DNA of 64,000 nucleotides, taken from Bemisia tabaci (lineage: Eukaryota > Arthropoda > Insecta > Hemiptera > Aleyrodidae). The notes under the pieces were generated by a model. The model saw only the letters and a list, made by a program, of their open reading frames with translations. It did no database searches and was not told the DNA's origin. Numbering within the stretch: the first letter of the stretch is position 1; the number at the start of each line of letters is the position of its first letter. The position numbers were made by a program, and so were the translations under genes. Of the stretch, positions 11,392 through 20,280 are shown piece by piece. Location of the stretch: contig NC_092799.1 of the NCBI RefSeq assembly GCF_918797505.1, positions 25,544,382 to 25,608,381 of the forward strand. Direction: 5' to 3'.

Positions 11392-14300
11392 CCATAACAA
11401 CAAAAGAAAAGGCATGCAGTGCAGCCAATAGTTGTGTCAGCAAAAGCCATACAACAGAAGAAAAGGCATGCAGTGCAGCCAATAGTTGTGTCAGCAAAAG
11501 CCATACAACAAAAGAAAAGGCATGCAGTGCAGCCAATAGTTGTGTCAGCAAAAGCCATACAACAAAAGTTTTGACTGGCCAGTCTAGAGGATATCAACAC
11601 TGTGAAATCCTCAAAGGATCCGAGGTATCAGCAAAAGCCATAACCTTTAAAACGATCCATCTGGTATCAGCAAAAGCCATAACCGTTCAAAATCCATGGT
11701 ATTAGCAAAAGCCATAACCAAAATCCAAGGTGGTATTAGCAAAAGCCATAACCAACAACTGAGTCTCTGATATCAGCAAAAGCCATAACCAGAGATAGAC
11801 TCATAACTTCACACAACAGTATAATTAGTTCTTTTCTAGATTTTGAGAAAAGAATCACGTCGGGGTCACCACTTTGTTGAGCTCAGAAAAAAGGTCAACA
11901 ATATTATAGATAAATCAACACATTTTTATTAATAATACCTTTTTAAGGATAAATTATAACTGGAAGAATCATACAAGCAGGACTTCCTTTTTCATATATA
12001 TTAGGTTAAGATGAAGAGAAAAAGTGGTCGCCACGGAGACCATTTAGCATAGCATATGCTTCAACAAGCACACTTGCCTAGCTCTGCTTTTCTAAGCTTA
12101 AATTGAGAATTTAAAATAGAAATAAGTAAATCAAATTCTAATTTTCAAGGTGTAAGAGCTTCAAAATGTTCAAGTCAATGATAACAACCACACTGAAAAA
12201 CAGACCCATCAGTGACAAGTTGATTGTGGATTGATAAGTAGAAAATGATTAATCTGTCTTTTCCATTTAATTTCAAACTGTCAATGCTTTAGATACATTA
12301 ATTTTTCTTAAAATGTAATTTTAATTATTTATTATTATTATTATTATTTCTCTTTAGGATGCCCTTTTTGAAGGTGATTAAGAAGTTTCAAAAACATATT
12401 TCACCAGATTTATTCGGCTGGGCAATATATCAAAATTGTTGTCATAAAGTTGAAAAAAGGGACAAAAACAATTAACATTATTTATCGTTGACTCTGCAAG
12501 TTGCATCCTTAAATCATTCGGGGGATTTATGCATTTTGGCCTAGCTGGCCAGCACTTGGAGCAGCCTTAACTGATGCCGGTAGACTTCAATTGGTGTAAC
12601 CCCTCGCCAAGCATTTTGCCTACTTTACACTGACTCCACATTTTTTCCCTCAACTTGCAACTTACACCAACGGGTCTTTGGATAGTGAAAAATTCAGTTG
12701 GGCATTTTTTTCATCATGAACCTTAGGATTTGAGATGGGTTACCTCTGTGGCCTGTAAACTGATAAAGCCCACCTAGAAAAAGGGTAGTCTGAGGTATAT
12801 TGGCAACATCTCTTGCCGCATCTTTGCTTGCATTTATTTATTTATTTTTATTACCCCCCCCCCCCCACCCCATTAAATTATAATCTTGGCACAAGGTCAA
12901 TAAGTAAATTTGAAAGTTATTTTAGGAATTAAATCATTTTGTCCCTTTCTGTTTTTAGGTGGAGGCACACTGGTTTCAAGAAAATGTACGTCGATAAAGA
13001 AAAACGTGGGTCCTCACATTCAAGGAGTCCGCTTAGTCCAATGGGACGGAATTCCTACACTCGCTCACCGCCTGGCCGTTTGCGTTCCCCAGTTCCGAGG
13101 CCCCGATCTCCCTCGGCTAAGCCTCCAAGATCTCCAATTGCTAGAGCCAGGTCACCAGTCGCAAGAGCTAGATCTCCAGTTCCAAGAGCGAGATCTCCAG
13201 TTCCAAGAGCTAGATCGCCTGTTCCAAGAGCTAGGTCGCCAGTTGCCAGAGTCAGGAAACTTTCATCCCCTCCTGCAAGGGTAACTTTAATTTCTTTAAA
13301 TCTTACTAAAATTTCTCTCGCATGCGTAGTGACTTCCTCAGAAAGTTGTTTTTGTGTGGATGATCGGATACCTTCTCCATGATCTTTCTTGAAATAAAGA
13401 ACCATCATTAATGAATACAATACAGATTTTGTACTACAGTCTACAACGCAAAAATTGGCGGATGTGGGGCGCATGAGACTGGCTTTTTATTATTTGTCCT
13501 CTCTCTGGTATGAATCGCAGCTGATTTTTGAAACTCTTTTGTAATTATGCACTTTAAAAATTAATCTGCTACAACCATCTAAAGGAAAAATCCATTTTTC
13601 AAAGTGTTTAAATATAAGCAAAGGGGCCGAATGAAGATTCAAATTTCCGATGAATTGAGCCCTCTTTGATCTGTTAAATCATAGTTACTGCTCTATCTAC
13701 ATAGTGTTTTAATAACTTTTTACTACTTAATTACTGAGCCCCCAATTCGTTCTCCTTTTTTTCTTTACCAATGTATTATCAATCTAAAATATGTACTCAA
13801 GTTCCTCAAATTGGAAGCCTTGGTTCACAAAACTTAACCTGAGCTTTTTATGTTTATATTTCCAGCGGAGGTCCGAAAGTGGCAGCTCAGGTTCTCTCAG
13901 CAGCTGTTCAGATTCACATTGTAGCGTTTGCTCACCAAAGCCAAAATCTCGTGAAAGAGTACGAAAGGAACGGCTCCCACCAAAAGAGCCCCGTTTGAGG
14001 CCAAGATCGCCTCTCCCTAGGCCACCACCACCTCGATCAAGGTACCTTTAACCACAGATTTTTTTTCAAGCTTTTCATTTTCAACCCTTGCAACTTATAT
14101 CAGCCTTAGCATGTTGATTATTGAAATTGATAGACAAAGCGATAGACAAAGAAGACATATGGAGTATAAAGCTATCTTATTGGTCGGAATGGGTGGTTCC
14201 TACAGACTAAAGGAGAAAATGATGGACTATGTATAGGGTCTCTTGTGGATTGCCATTAGTTAGTCTATTACCTACCACCTTTGTCCATTGCAACCACCTA

Positions 14301-17300
14301 CTTCCACCAATAGGATCCACCCATATCCCTTTTGTCTTTTTTGTCTAAAGCTTTGTCTATAAATTTTAATAATTGGCCTGCAGTTTGCTTCAAAGGAAGT
14401 TCACTGTGCAAGCTTTATTTGGATTGTATTCAATAGAAGAGAGCTAACTCAATTTCATTGTTGTGAAGACTGTCCATTTTCTTCTTCATTTAAAAAGAAT
14501 GCCTTGAATGGCAAATACTTTTTGATTTTTTATAGGGCTGTGCGAATATTCGCAATTCCGACTATTCCCGCCGCGAATATTTGCCAAATATTCGCTTCGT
14601 CTGCCTCGCGCACTATTCGCAAATTGCGAATAATCGCGCCATCGCGAATAGTGAATTTTTGAACTGACATTTTCAAATATTTGCGCTGTCACGAGGAATG
14701 AATTTTCAAATATTCGCGCCATCAAAAATAACAAATTTCCGAGTGGCAATCGTGAAACGTTGTGAGGACCTGCGCAAGGCTTCCGCTTTCATCCAAGAGG
14801 TCGCGAACAGCGGATCTTCTTTGATCTTAACCAACATTGACGAATTAACGAACAGCAAGCGCAATTGCGACTGGCCCGCATATCTTGGTTGCTCCAAGAG
14901 TACCTTTTGTAATATTTGCAAATTTTCACACTTAAAAAAGTCATTTCGAATTATTCGTTTTACTTTTCGTTGCTGTGAATAATTGACTTAAATTATTCGC
15001 TATTCACGAATAGTTACCGAAATTATTCGCTATTAGCTTCATTCGGAAAATTCACTATTCGCACAGCCTAAATTTTTTTACAAAAAAATTGTTAATTTTA
15101 AAGTAAAATATTGATAAAATTGTTTATTGTTCCTCTGTTCAGTATATGTTGAAGCAAAAAAGTTGCATAATTTTGAAAACATTATAAACAAGCTGGTTTT
15201 CTTCCGACAAATGCAATCCATTCTTAGACTCTATTTGGCCTCCTATTTGTGTCAACATCTCACAGGTTTTGAAAAACTGTGTACATGTTTGTTGTCCTAG
15301 GGGCGGCGCTTATGAAAGCCATTTTTATATAATTTGATGACGCTACTGCTGCCCTAGAGTGACGTCTGTCATGCTTGCAAGTTTTTTTTTGCATCTCTCA
15401 ACTTGCCAGAAATCGTAAGGCAAACCATGGCAGTTAATGTGTTAATTTTTTAGAATGTAGCAGTATGTAAATATGGAGTATAGGGTAAAAGAGGTGTAAC
15501 CAACATTTCTGAGAAGATTGAGTTGTGAACATTCTCAGTTTACCTAGAAAAACCTCTATACAAGTACCTAATTAAATTTGATGGTGATATCTAATGCCAG
15601 ATGCAAGATGAAAAACTTACAACATTTTGAATTACATGAGAAGCAGTGGGGCCAGTATTCCTGTCATACTTTGATACAGGAAAAATGCAGTTTTGACCTT
15701 TATGCTCAAAGGTACTGAAACTTGGCATCGAATTGTAACAGAACCTACACAGTTTTTGTCTCTCACCCGTTTTTTATTAGTTTTTAAATTATAATTTTTG
15801 TCATTTTCCTAGGTCTCGCTCATTTTCGGTGCCAAGATCATCAGTTCGACCAGATCCACGTCTACGAGCCCAAAATGAAAAGTTAAAAGAAAAGCAGCGG
15901 AAATCTAAACAAAAGAAGCGCGATCGTGAAAGGAGTCTTTTCAAGGTATCTATCATTCAACTTTTGAGAAATCAAGTGAGGTCCACTTGCGAAAATCTTA
16001 AGAGTAAGCGATGTAGGGGTCTTTTCATATGCATAGATAGCAATAAATTCAGGTTTTAAATATGTACTCAGTTCTTTTCTTCTTTCTTCTTCTACTTGCA
16101 CATCTTGCTGATAAATGAGATGATACAAATATGTGCTCTTTATTTAATCCAAGTAGGTTTACTCAAGTCTATAGGTGTGCTAATGCTCTGACTGAAGAGA
16201 TAAAGGAAGCAAAGATAACGCCTTTGAGAACTGTCTTGATAGCATCAACAGCTGTGGAGGGAGACATCATTTTGTACCTCATTTCACCTGATCTTTCTCT
16301 TTTCTACAATTGCTATCTACTGTGGCAGCATTGGATTGCAAAATTATGGCCTCTATAGTTGTAAGTGTCCTTGTTAAGGTAGCCATAATGCAAGTTCAAC
16401 ATCCAAAAATGTACGCGAAAAGGATTTTATTTTGTCTCATTTGATTGTTAGAATGGACCGCTAGACAAAGTATGAACTTAAGCATTCTGATTTATGTTGC
16501 TTCTTAAATATCTTTTTGAGAATGTGTGATGGAAATAACTAATATCCTCTCCAAACCAAGGTATTATTGTTTACATTTTGCATTGGTTACAAAAAATCTG
16601 AATTTCTCGCTCACAAGAAAAACCAAAGTCTACTTGAATCAAATTGCGCACTACAGTGGTTTTGGCAGGCTTCCTAATCAAAGAGTGTTCCTTCCCAACC
16701 CTGTGTTGTTCATAGTGTAAACAACATACAATAGCTGAGCTGAAACACCAAGATTGAGGTAGGCATATTTTCATATTGCGTCATGGTAATGTTTAGTGTG
16801 CGATTTAGCTCAAGCAGATTATTGCTTTTTCTATGAGCGGGAAGTTTGAAATTATGCATCAAAACGTTAACATCTTGGTCATGAGTTTCTTTCAGTAATA
16901 GTTCATTGTACAAATTGCGTTTTATGTGAACTCTTGATCAGAACAAATTTATCATCATGCTCAAATTCGCTCCGTGTCTAGTGGTCAATTACAAAAATAT
17001 TGAAGTTTAAAAAAAAAAAGAAAAAAAGAAAAAATCTTTTATGAAGCAAGCTTATCAGGCGCATCAAACCATAGTATTAAAAGGAAGCAAAAAATTACCA
17101 TGCAAAATCATGTTTATTTAGTCACACAGTGTTGGTTAATAAGGGTGTCCATTCAAAACATATGGAAAACGCATGAATAGTTGTGCCAAGTCCAGGTACA
17201 AGTGGAATTCGCCCCTTGGTTCCAAGCTCGATGCAAAAGTCTCTCTCATTCCTATGTAGCATCCGATCAGTTATCTCTTGAATCCGATGATCTCTTTACT

Positions 17301-19702
17301 AATCATAATCCTCCAAATTTTCAGCCACGTCCCATCAAAACAGAATCAAATTCAGATGACTCCAGTTCACCTTCTCCGCAGCCTCGCATGACTCTCTCAG
17401 AACGCTTTGGACGCATGGCTCAGTGGAGCATCGATAGAGACCTGGAGCATCATCGCAATTTGAAAATAACCTCTGGGGATCAGTTTACTGTTGAAATGGA
17501 CTCGCCTCCATCACCATTTCCTGGGTAAATATAGACATACTCTCCTTCCACCCTTTCTTGTCTGAAATTAGTAACTTTTCAGGGCTGTTAAAATGTGAAG
17601 CTCTGAGTAATCTTAACACACCCTATTTAAAGAATAGCAAAAAAACAGCTGCTGAAAAGCTTTTATTTTGTCTATTTATGACTGTGAAAGCATAACGATG
17701 GCTAAGGAACAATTCCGCCCATCTGCAAGAGGACGATTTTTCAGGATGAAGAAAATAATTCGCCATCTCTGTGATTCAGAGGTTAGATTTGCGATTCTTT
17801 ATATACATTACAGCACTTCCATGCGGAATTGGAAAAAACTACAAACATTAGCTTAGGTATTTTTCCTGTAGAATGCGGCGAAGTCGTTAACTCATTCTCG
17901 CTGAAATTGTCAGTTAAGCGGTTTTGTTCCTTTGCCCACTTTTGCTCTCACTAAATTATGATTATTAAAAAGTTTGGGAGGATAGTACCAATGTTGAAGG
18001 GTCTAGTAAATTAGATGAAATTATTCAATTAAGCCCATATTGCAACTGTTCAAAGTCTTTTGAACGCATACAATTTAGTCGATTGGAGGAAGTAGCAGGC
18101 GTCACCCATGTTCTTAGATGTTTTATTAAGCATTAGGCATTAAAACTTTCTACAAGCATCTGGCATGAAAAAAAAGTTTTCAATTTTGAAATTAGTAGAA
18201 AATTCTTTGGGAAACTAATAGAGAAAATGTAGAAAAGTTACCGACAGGCGCTTAGAAATATGTGAAGAAGGCTAAAACTTTCTACACTTCTGGCACAGGT
18301 TAGGCTCATGATCATATGTACTATCTGGTTACTTCCATGGTAGATCTGCAACTAACGTTCTTGCCATGGAAAAACTCCCCGGAAAACACCAGTCATTACA
18401 ACTATTTTAGCCTCAGAAAACCACATGGAAAGATGGTCACTATAACCACTCTGACAGGCAATGTTAGTGCAGGCAGATCAAAAAATTTGTTTTATTTCTA
18501 AAATTGAAACATAATTCATTCTTTTGCTTTTCAGGCCATCATCAGCTGCTCTTGCCGAGGGTAGTTGGGATGACGTTCGAACTCGTTATGCCTACTACAA
18601 AAAACAGGGATACCTCCGAGACTTATCACTTAGCGATTATGTTAAATGGGAAGAGTGGTGGTATAAATATCAAGACTGGCTTGACAATGAACGTTGTCGC
18701 AGGAGGTAAGTGCAAACAGCCCTTCTGAAGTATTATATGGTTTCCTCAGTCATGCAAAATAAAAATCACATTTTTTTTTAACAGTACAACTTTCATTCTA
18801 AAAATATTCTGTTAAGAAAGAGTTGTGAGGATTAATTTTGAAATATCAACATTTTCTAACATCATATCAAAAAAGTTAAACTAGTAACATCCTCTGCCAA
18901 AAATTTTTACTGATAGTTAGTTTCAAGGTTAAAAAATTGTAAACCTGCATTAAAATTCAAATACGGCTCTACTTCATGTGTGAGATGACGGTCAGGGCGT
19001 GACTCACGCCCTGATGATGATCCAACGGGTCCAAACGCGCTTCGGATAGTCAAGAATTTTCTCTGATTAGTGAGTTTTTTAAATTTTATTTTAACCGTTG
19101 ACCTAGTCTGGTACTTTTTAAAATAATTGACGCACTTTATTAGTTGATCAGTACATTGTGAGGTGCATCAAGTCTATGGACCCAACGCATTTGGCTCCTG
19201 TGCGGCCGCTAGATGTCAACAGGCCCAGGATAACTGTAAAAATATGCTGCTGCAGAGCACTTGGACCCTCCAATGTATACGTATTGTGCATTTGTAGATT
19301 TAATATGGCCATTTTAGGAAATATGTACTCCACAGAACTTTTAAAGGGGGGCTCTTTGGCTCCGGGGGTCTGCGGAAGGGCAATCATCTCTGGAAGCTCA
19401 ATGATATCCATTTTTTTTACCTTTCCATTGGCTATGTAGAAGCAAGAAAATATACATAAGCAAAGTAATTTTTATAACCCTCTTAATTTACCATAAAAAT
19501 GATCTGTAAAAATGAAAAGCTCAATTTTTTACATGCTTGCCAAGTCAGTTGTACATACGCCCGAAAGCTGCAGCAGGCAATATTTTAATGTTTATGATAC
19601 TGTATAAGGTACATACTCTCCGAGTCATAACGTTTCCAGAGTAGGTAATATCCTCCCCATTTTTTTTTTTGCAGGTATCAGCTATTGCGCAAACGTCATT
19701 GA
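8685..19702 (+). CDS. Arginine/serine-rich protein with C-terminal conserved WW-rich domain
   Basis: Eight coding exons (8685-8772, 9203-9323, 12959-13280, 13866-14041, 15813-15945, 17325-17524, 18535-18705, 19675-19702) join in frame to 412 residues ending RKRH and TGA. ATG 8685 follows an acceptor and 7 untranslated bases. Order: basic N-terminus (MSSRRSRERE); KARKDN...YWNKKLLEVEEKDPNR with WRHTGFKKMYVD at about 71-82; about five heptads of RARSPVP/A type (131-167); a Ser/Cys-rich stretch; a Lys/Arg-rich helix (RKSKQKKRDRER, about 260-278); an acidic Ser patch; MTLSERFGRMAQWSIDRDLE (302-321); and a C-terminal block with SWDDVRTRYAYYKKQGYLRD and WEEWWYKYQDWL. The RS/SP composition suggests a nuclear, splicing-related role (inference). 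The WRHTGFK motif resembles the WGHSGYKELY motif of NKAPD1, but the rest differs. I cannot name the orthologue. Exon 8 adds only nine codons after a 969-bp intron. Confidence 0.8.
9591..9742 (+). repeat. Five diverged tandem copies of a 31-bp unit
   Basis: Units start with TCGAAGTAATTTTGAC, GTTGAAGTAAATTTGAC, ATTGAAGTAATTTTATC, ATTTCTGTAATCTGAT and TTCGAAGTACGTTTAAC and each ends in A/TAGTGC-like sequence. It is an old minisatellite inside the second intron of the RS-rich gene, close to the left flank of the LTR element. Confidence 0.65.
9838..10029 (-). repeat. 3' LTR of the minus-strand element
   Basis: 192 bp, TG...CA bounded when read on either strand. The minus strand holds a TATATATG box and, further on, AATAAAAATG as a possible polyadenylation signal. 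The palindrome-like GGTCTCCGTGGCGACC segment lies near its start. Confidence 0.9.
10380..10526 (+). repeat. 54-bp tandem repeats, left part
   Basis: About two and a half units, each with GGCATGCAGTGCAGCC, an AATAGTTG-like piece, CAGCAAAAGCCATA and ACAAAAGAAAA. The array is part of the interior of the LTR element and is cut at 10526 by the nested LINE; it resumes after the LINE's poly(A). Confidence 0.8.
10527..11389 (+). mobile_element. 5'-truncated non-LTR retrotransposon (LINE) with poly(A)
   Basis: The insertion begins TAGGGCCTGGTACATGGG (repeated once within 46 bp), carries an ORF and ends with a hairpin GATTAGCCCTTGAGGGCTAG, TT and 39 A residues (11351-11389). It interrupts the 54-bp tandem array of the LTR element, so it came later. 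Because it landed in a repeat, a target duplication cannot be told from the array itself. Confidence 0.85.
10578..11264 (+). CDS. C-terminal fragment of LINE reverse transcriptase
   Basis: 228 codons, ATG near 10578 (probably not a real start; the element is truncated) to TAG 11262-11264. Residues 14-20 read KYLGVWI, the conserved block just after the catalytic YADD segment in Jockey/RTE-like reverse transcriptases; then come a thumb-like segment with LVYNSLIGAKLNYC and the C-terminal region with DNWGEGE. The palm with the catalytic aspartates is absent, so it cannot be active. The frame is intact and the poly(A) long, so the insertion is young. Confidence 0.8.
   Translation: MIENFELERVRVMKYLGVWISEDLKMKEHIGKVAKEYRAKISMLWRVKDFIGKESRKLVYNSLIGAKLNYCISLLGEASSKDIRNLQKGQNSAMRYILGCDKENRIIDMLETLGWLCIELLIKARVFIFIYKMRRGLIDLRDRDLLEILDRRKGRNLELKYNDARDVDSMLFFKGMRDYTLFGCEKWEELKLGAFRNRVWNELMKFQRDNWGEGELLPRCYRWKEFGL
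11390..11572 (+). repeat. 54-bp tandem repeats, right part
   Basis: Three and a half units continuing the array broken by the LINE. The first unit after the poly(A) has GCCATAACAAC like the last full unit before the LINE, whereas later units have GCCATACAAC. Confidence 0.8.
11624..11792 (+). repeat. Five interspersed copies of a 22-bp motif
   Basis: TATCAGCAAAAGCCATAA (core) recurs at about 11626, 11665, 11701, 11734 and 11771, starts 33-39 bp apart, with different sequence between. The same core occurs in the 54-bp units. This is interior sequence of the LTR element. Confidence 0.8.
11854..11871 (-). promoter_or_regulatory. Primer-binding site matching tRNA-Trp
   Basis: The minus strand reads AAG then TGGTGACCCCGACGTGAT immediately inside the LTR. 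Its complement ends ATCACGTCGGGGTCACCA, which is the 3' end of eukaryotic tRNA-Trp plus CCA as I remember it. At least 18 bases match. Confidence 0.75.
11875..12066 (-). repeat. 5' LTR of the minus-strand element
   Basis: 192 bp, one base different from the other LTR in my reading. This is the 5' LTR because the primer-binding site sits at its inner edge. Confidence 0.9.
14129..14361. mobile_element. MITE, TIR with ATAGACAAAGC
   Basis: The left end GATAGACAAAGCGATAGACA and the inverse of the right end (TATAGACAAAGCTTTAGACA) match over about 30 bp, with further GGTGG/ATTGGTGG symmetry inside. It lies in the fourth intron of the RS-rich gene and has no ORF. Confidence 0.6.
14533..15070. mobile_element. 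hAT-like MITE with TAGGGCTGTGCGAATA ends
   Basis: Left end TAGGGCTGTGCGAATATTCG; inverse of right end TAGGCTGTGCGAATAG. The 538-bp body is full of ATTCG/CGAAT motifs. The left flank ATTTTTTA and right flank ATTTTTTTA look like an 8-bp target duplication with a one-T length change, which fits a hAT origin. The overlapping ORFs are by-products of the repeats. Confidence 0.7.
16452..16989. mobile_element. MITE copy 1 with (A)TTGACCACTAGACA ends
   Basis: The left end ATGGACCGCTAGACAAAGTA and the inverse of the right end (ATTGACCACTAGACACGGAG) form a TIR. The interior (AAGCATTCTGAT, GTGTTCCTTCC, GTGTAAACAAC, TGAGATTGAGG-like, CATATTTTCATA, CCTATGAGC-like) is shared in order with 55228-55690, so this is a dispersed family. 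It sits in the intron before exon 6 of the RS-rich gene. Confidence 0.65.
18989..19042 (+). ncRNA. Hammerhead-ribozyme-like relic
   Basis: The sequence reads GGTC, a perfect 11-bp hairpin (TCAGGGCGTGA-C-TCACGCCCTGA), the core CTGATGA, a stem-II-like hairpin (GATCC-AACG-GGTC), then CAAACGCGC. This is the order of a hammerhead (cleavage GUC, stem I, CUGAUGA, stem II, GAAA, stem III), as found in Penelope-like elements. The GAAA box reads CAAA and stem III does not pair well, so it is probably inactive. No Penelope reverse transcriptase is next to it. Confidence 0.4.
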
Positions 19703-20280
19703 ATAGTGAAATATTTTACTCTCAGCACCGTGTACTGACTGGATGTTTGAAACAAGATTCAAACTATTCTATATTTACTTGTTTCAACTTATTTATTTAA
19801 TTATTATCATAAGTATGTTTACTGTTATCTCTCGCCTAAAAAATATTTATTAACCTTTTTGTGTTTCATTTTTGATGTGATATTATCAAACAATACTCTG
19901 TAAATTTGAAGTTTGTACAAAAACTACTGCGTGGTCAGTGTAAGAAGAGTCATTTTTAAGTTATTTGTACGAAGTGTCAGTTCAGTTTTGATTTCATAGC
20001 TTAAGTTAAAAGGAATACAAAAACGAGAAAGTAAAAATATTATTTTAAGATTTTTTAAAGATTTATTGTGGTTCTTACCAACTGCAACTCTCAAGTATCA
20101 TTCTTACTATTTGCAATCTCTATTTCGTAAGAAGATGAAGATCTAATTAATCAAGAAGTCATTTTTCTATCAGGTGCTAAACCTTTTTGAACCTCCTCAA
20201 TCAACTTCAGTGTACCTTTACCAGCTCAGTTTAAAATAAATACCGTGGAAGTGTATCAAAATAAAAGGCATCAGATTTGC
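19703..20280 (+). other. 3' UTR of the RS-rich gene (approximate)
   Basis: AT-rich sequence after the TGA at 19700-19702. AATAAA-type signals occur near 20237 and 20268; which one is used cannot be read from sequence. Confidence 0.4.

Larger units (their letters stand above)
9838..12066 (-). mobile_element. Non-autonomous LTR retrotransposon (minus orientation), recent
   Basis: Two 192-bp direct LTRs, 9838-10029 and 11875-12066, differ at a single base by eye (ATTATGACT versus ATTATAACT). Read on the minus strand they begin TGTTGAAG and end CTCAACA. The element is flanked by the 5-bp target duplication AGCAC (9833-9837 and 12067-12071). On the minus strand a primer-binding site follows the 11875 LTR edge, and a polypurine tract (AAAGGGGGGAGTG) abuts the other LTR at 10030-10042. 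There is no gag or pol; the interior is tandem repeats plus a nested LINE. The ends and the 5-bp duplication fit a Copia-type TRIM/LARD element, but BEL/Pao cannot be excluded. It lies in the 3.6-kb second intron of the RS-rich gene, in antisense. Confidence 0.9.

Noticed and set aside
11306..11600. Minus-strand ORFs with repeated LLAALHAF text
   Set aside because: They are translations of the 54-bp repeat and the LINE poly(A) tract (poly-Phe).
11390..11792. CRISPR-like array of spaced repeats
   Set aside because: The setting is a eukaryotic LTR element, the spacers are related to each other, and the array is bounded by LTRs.
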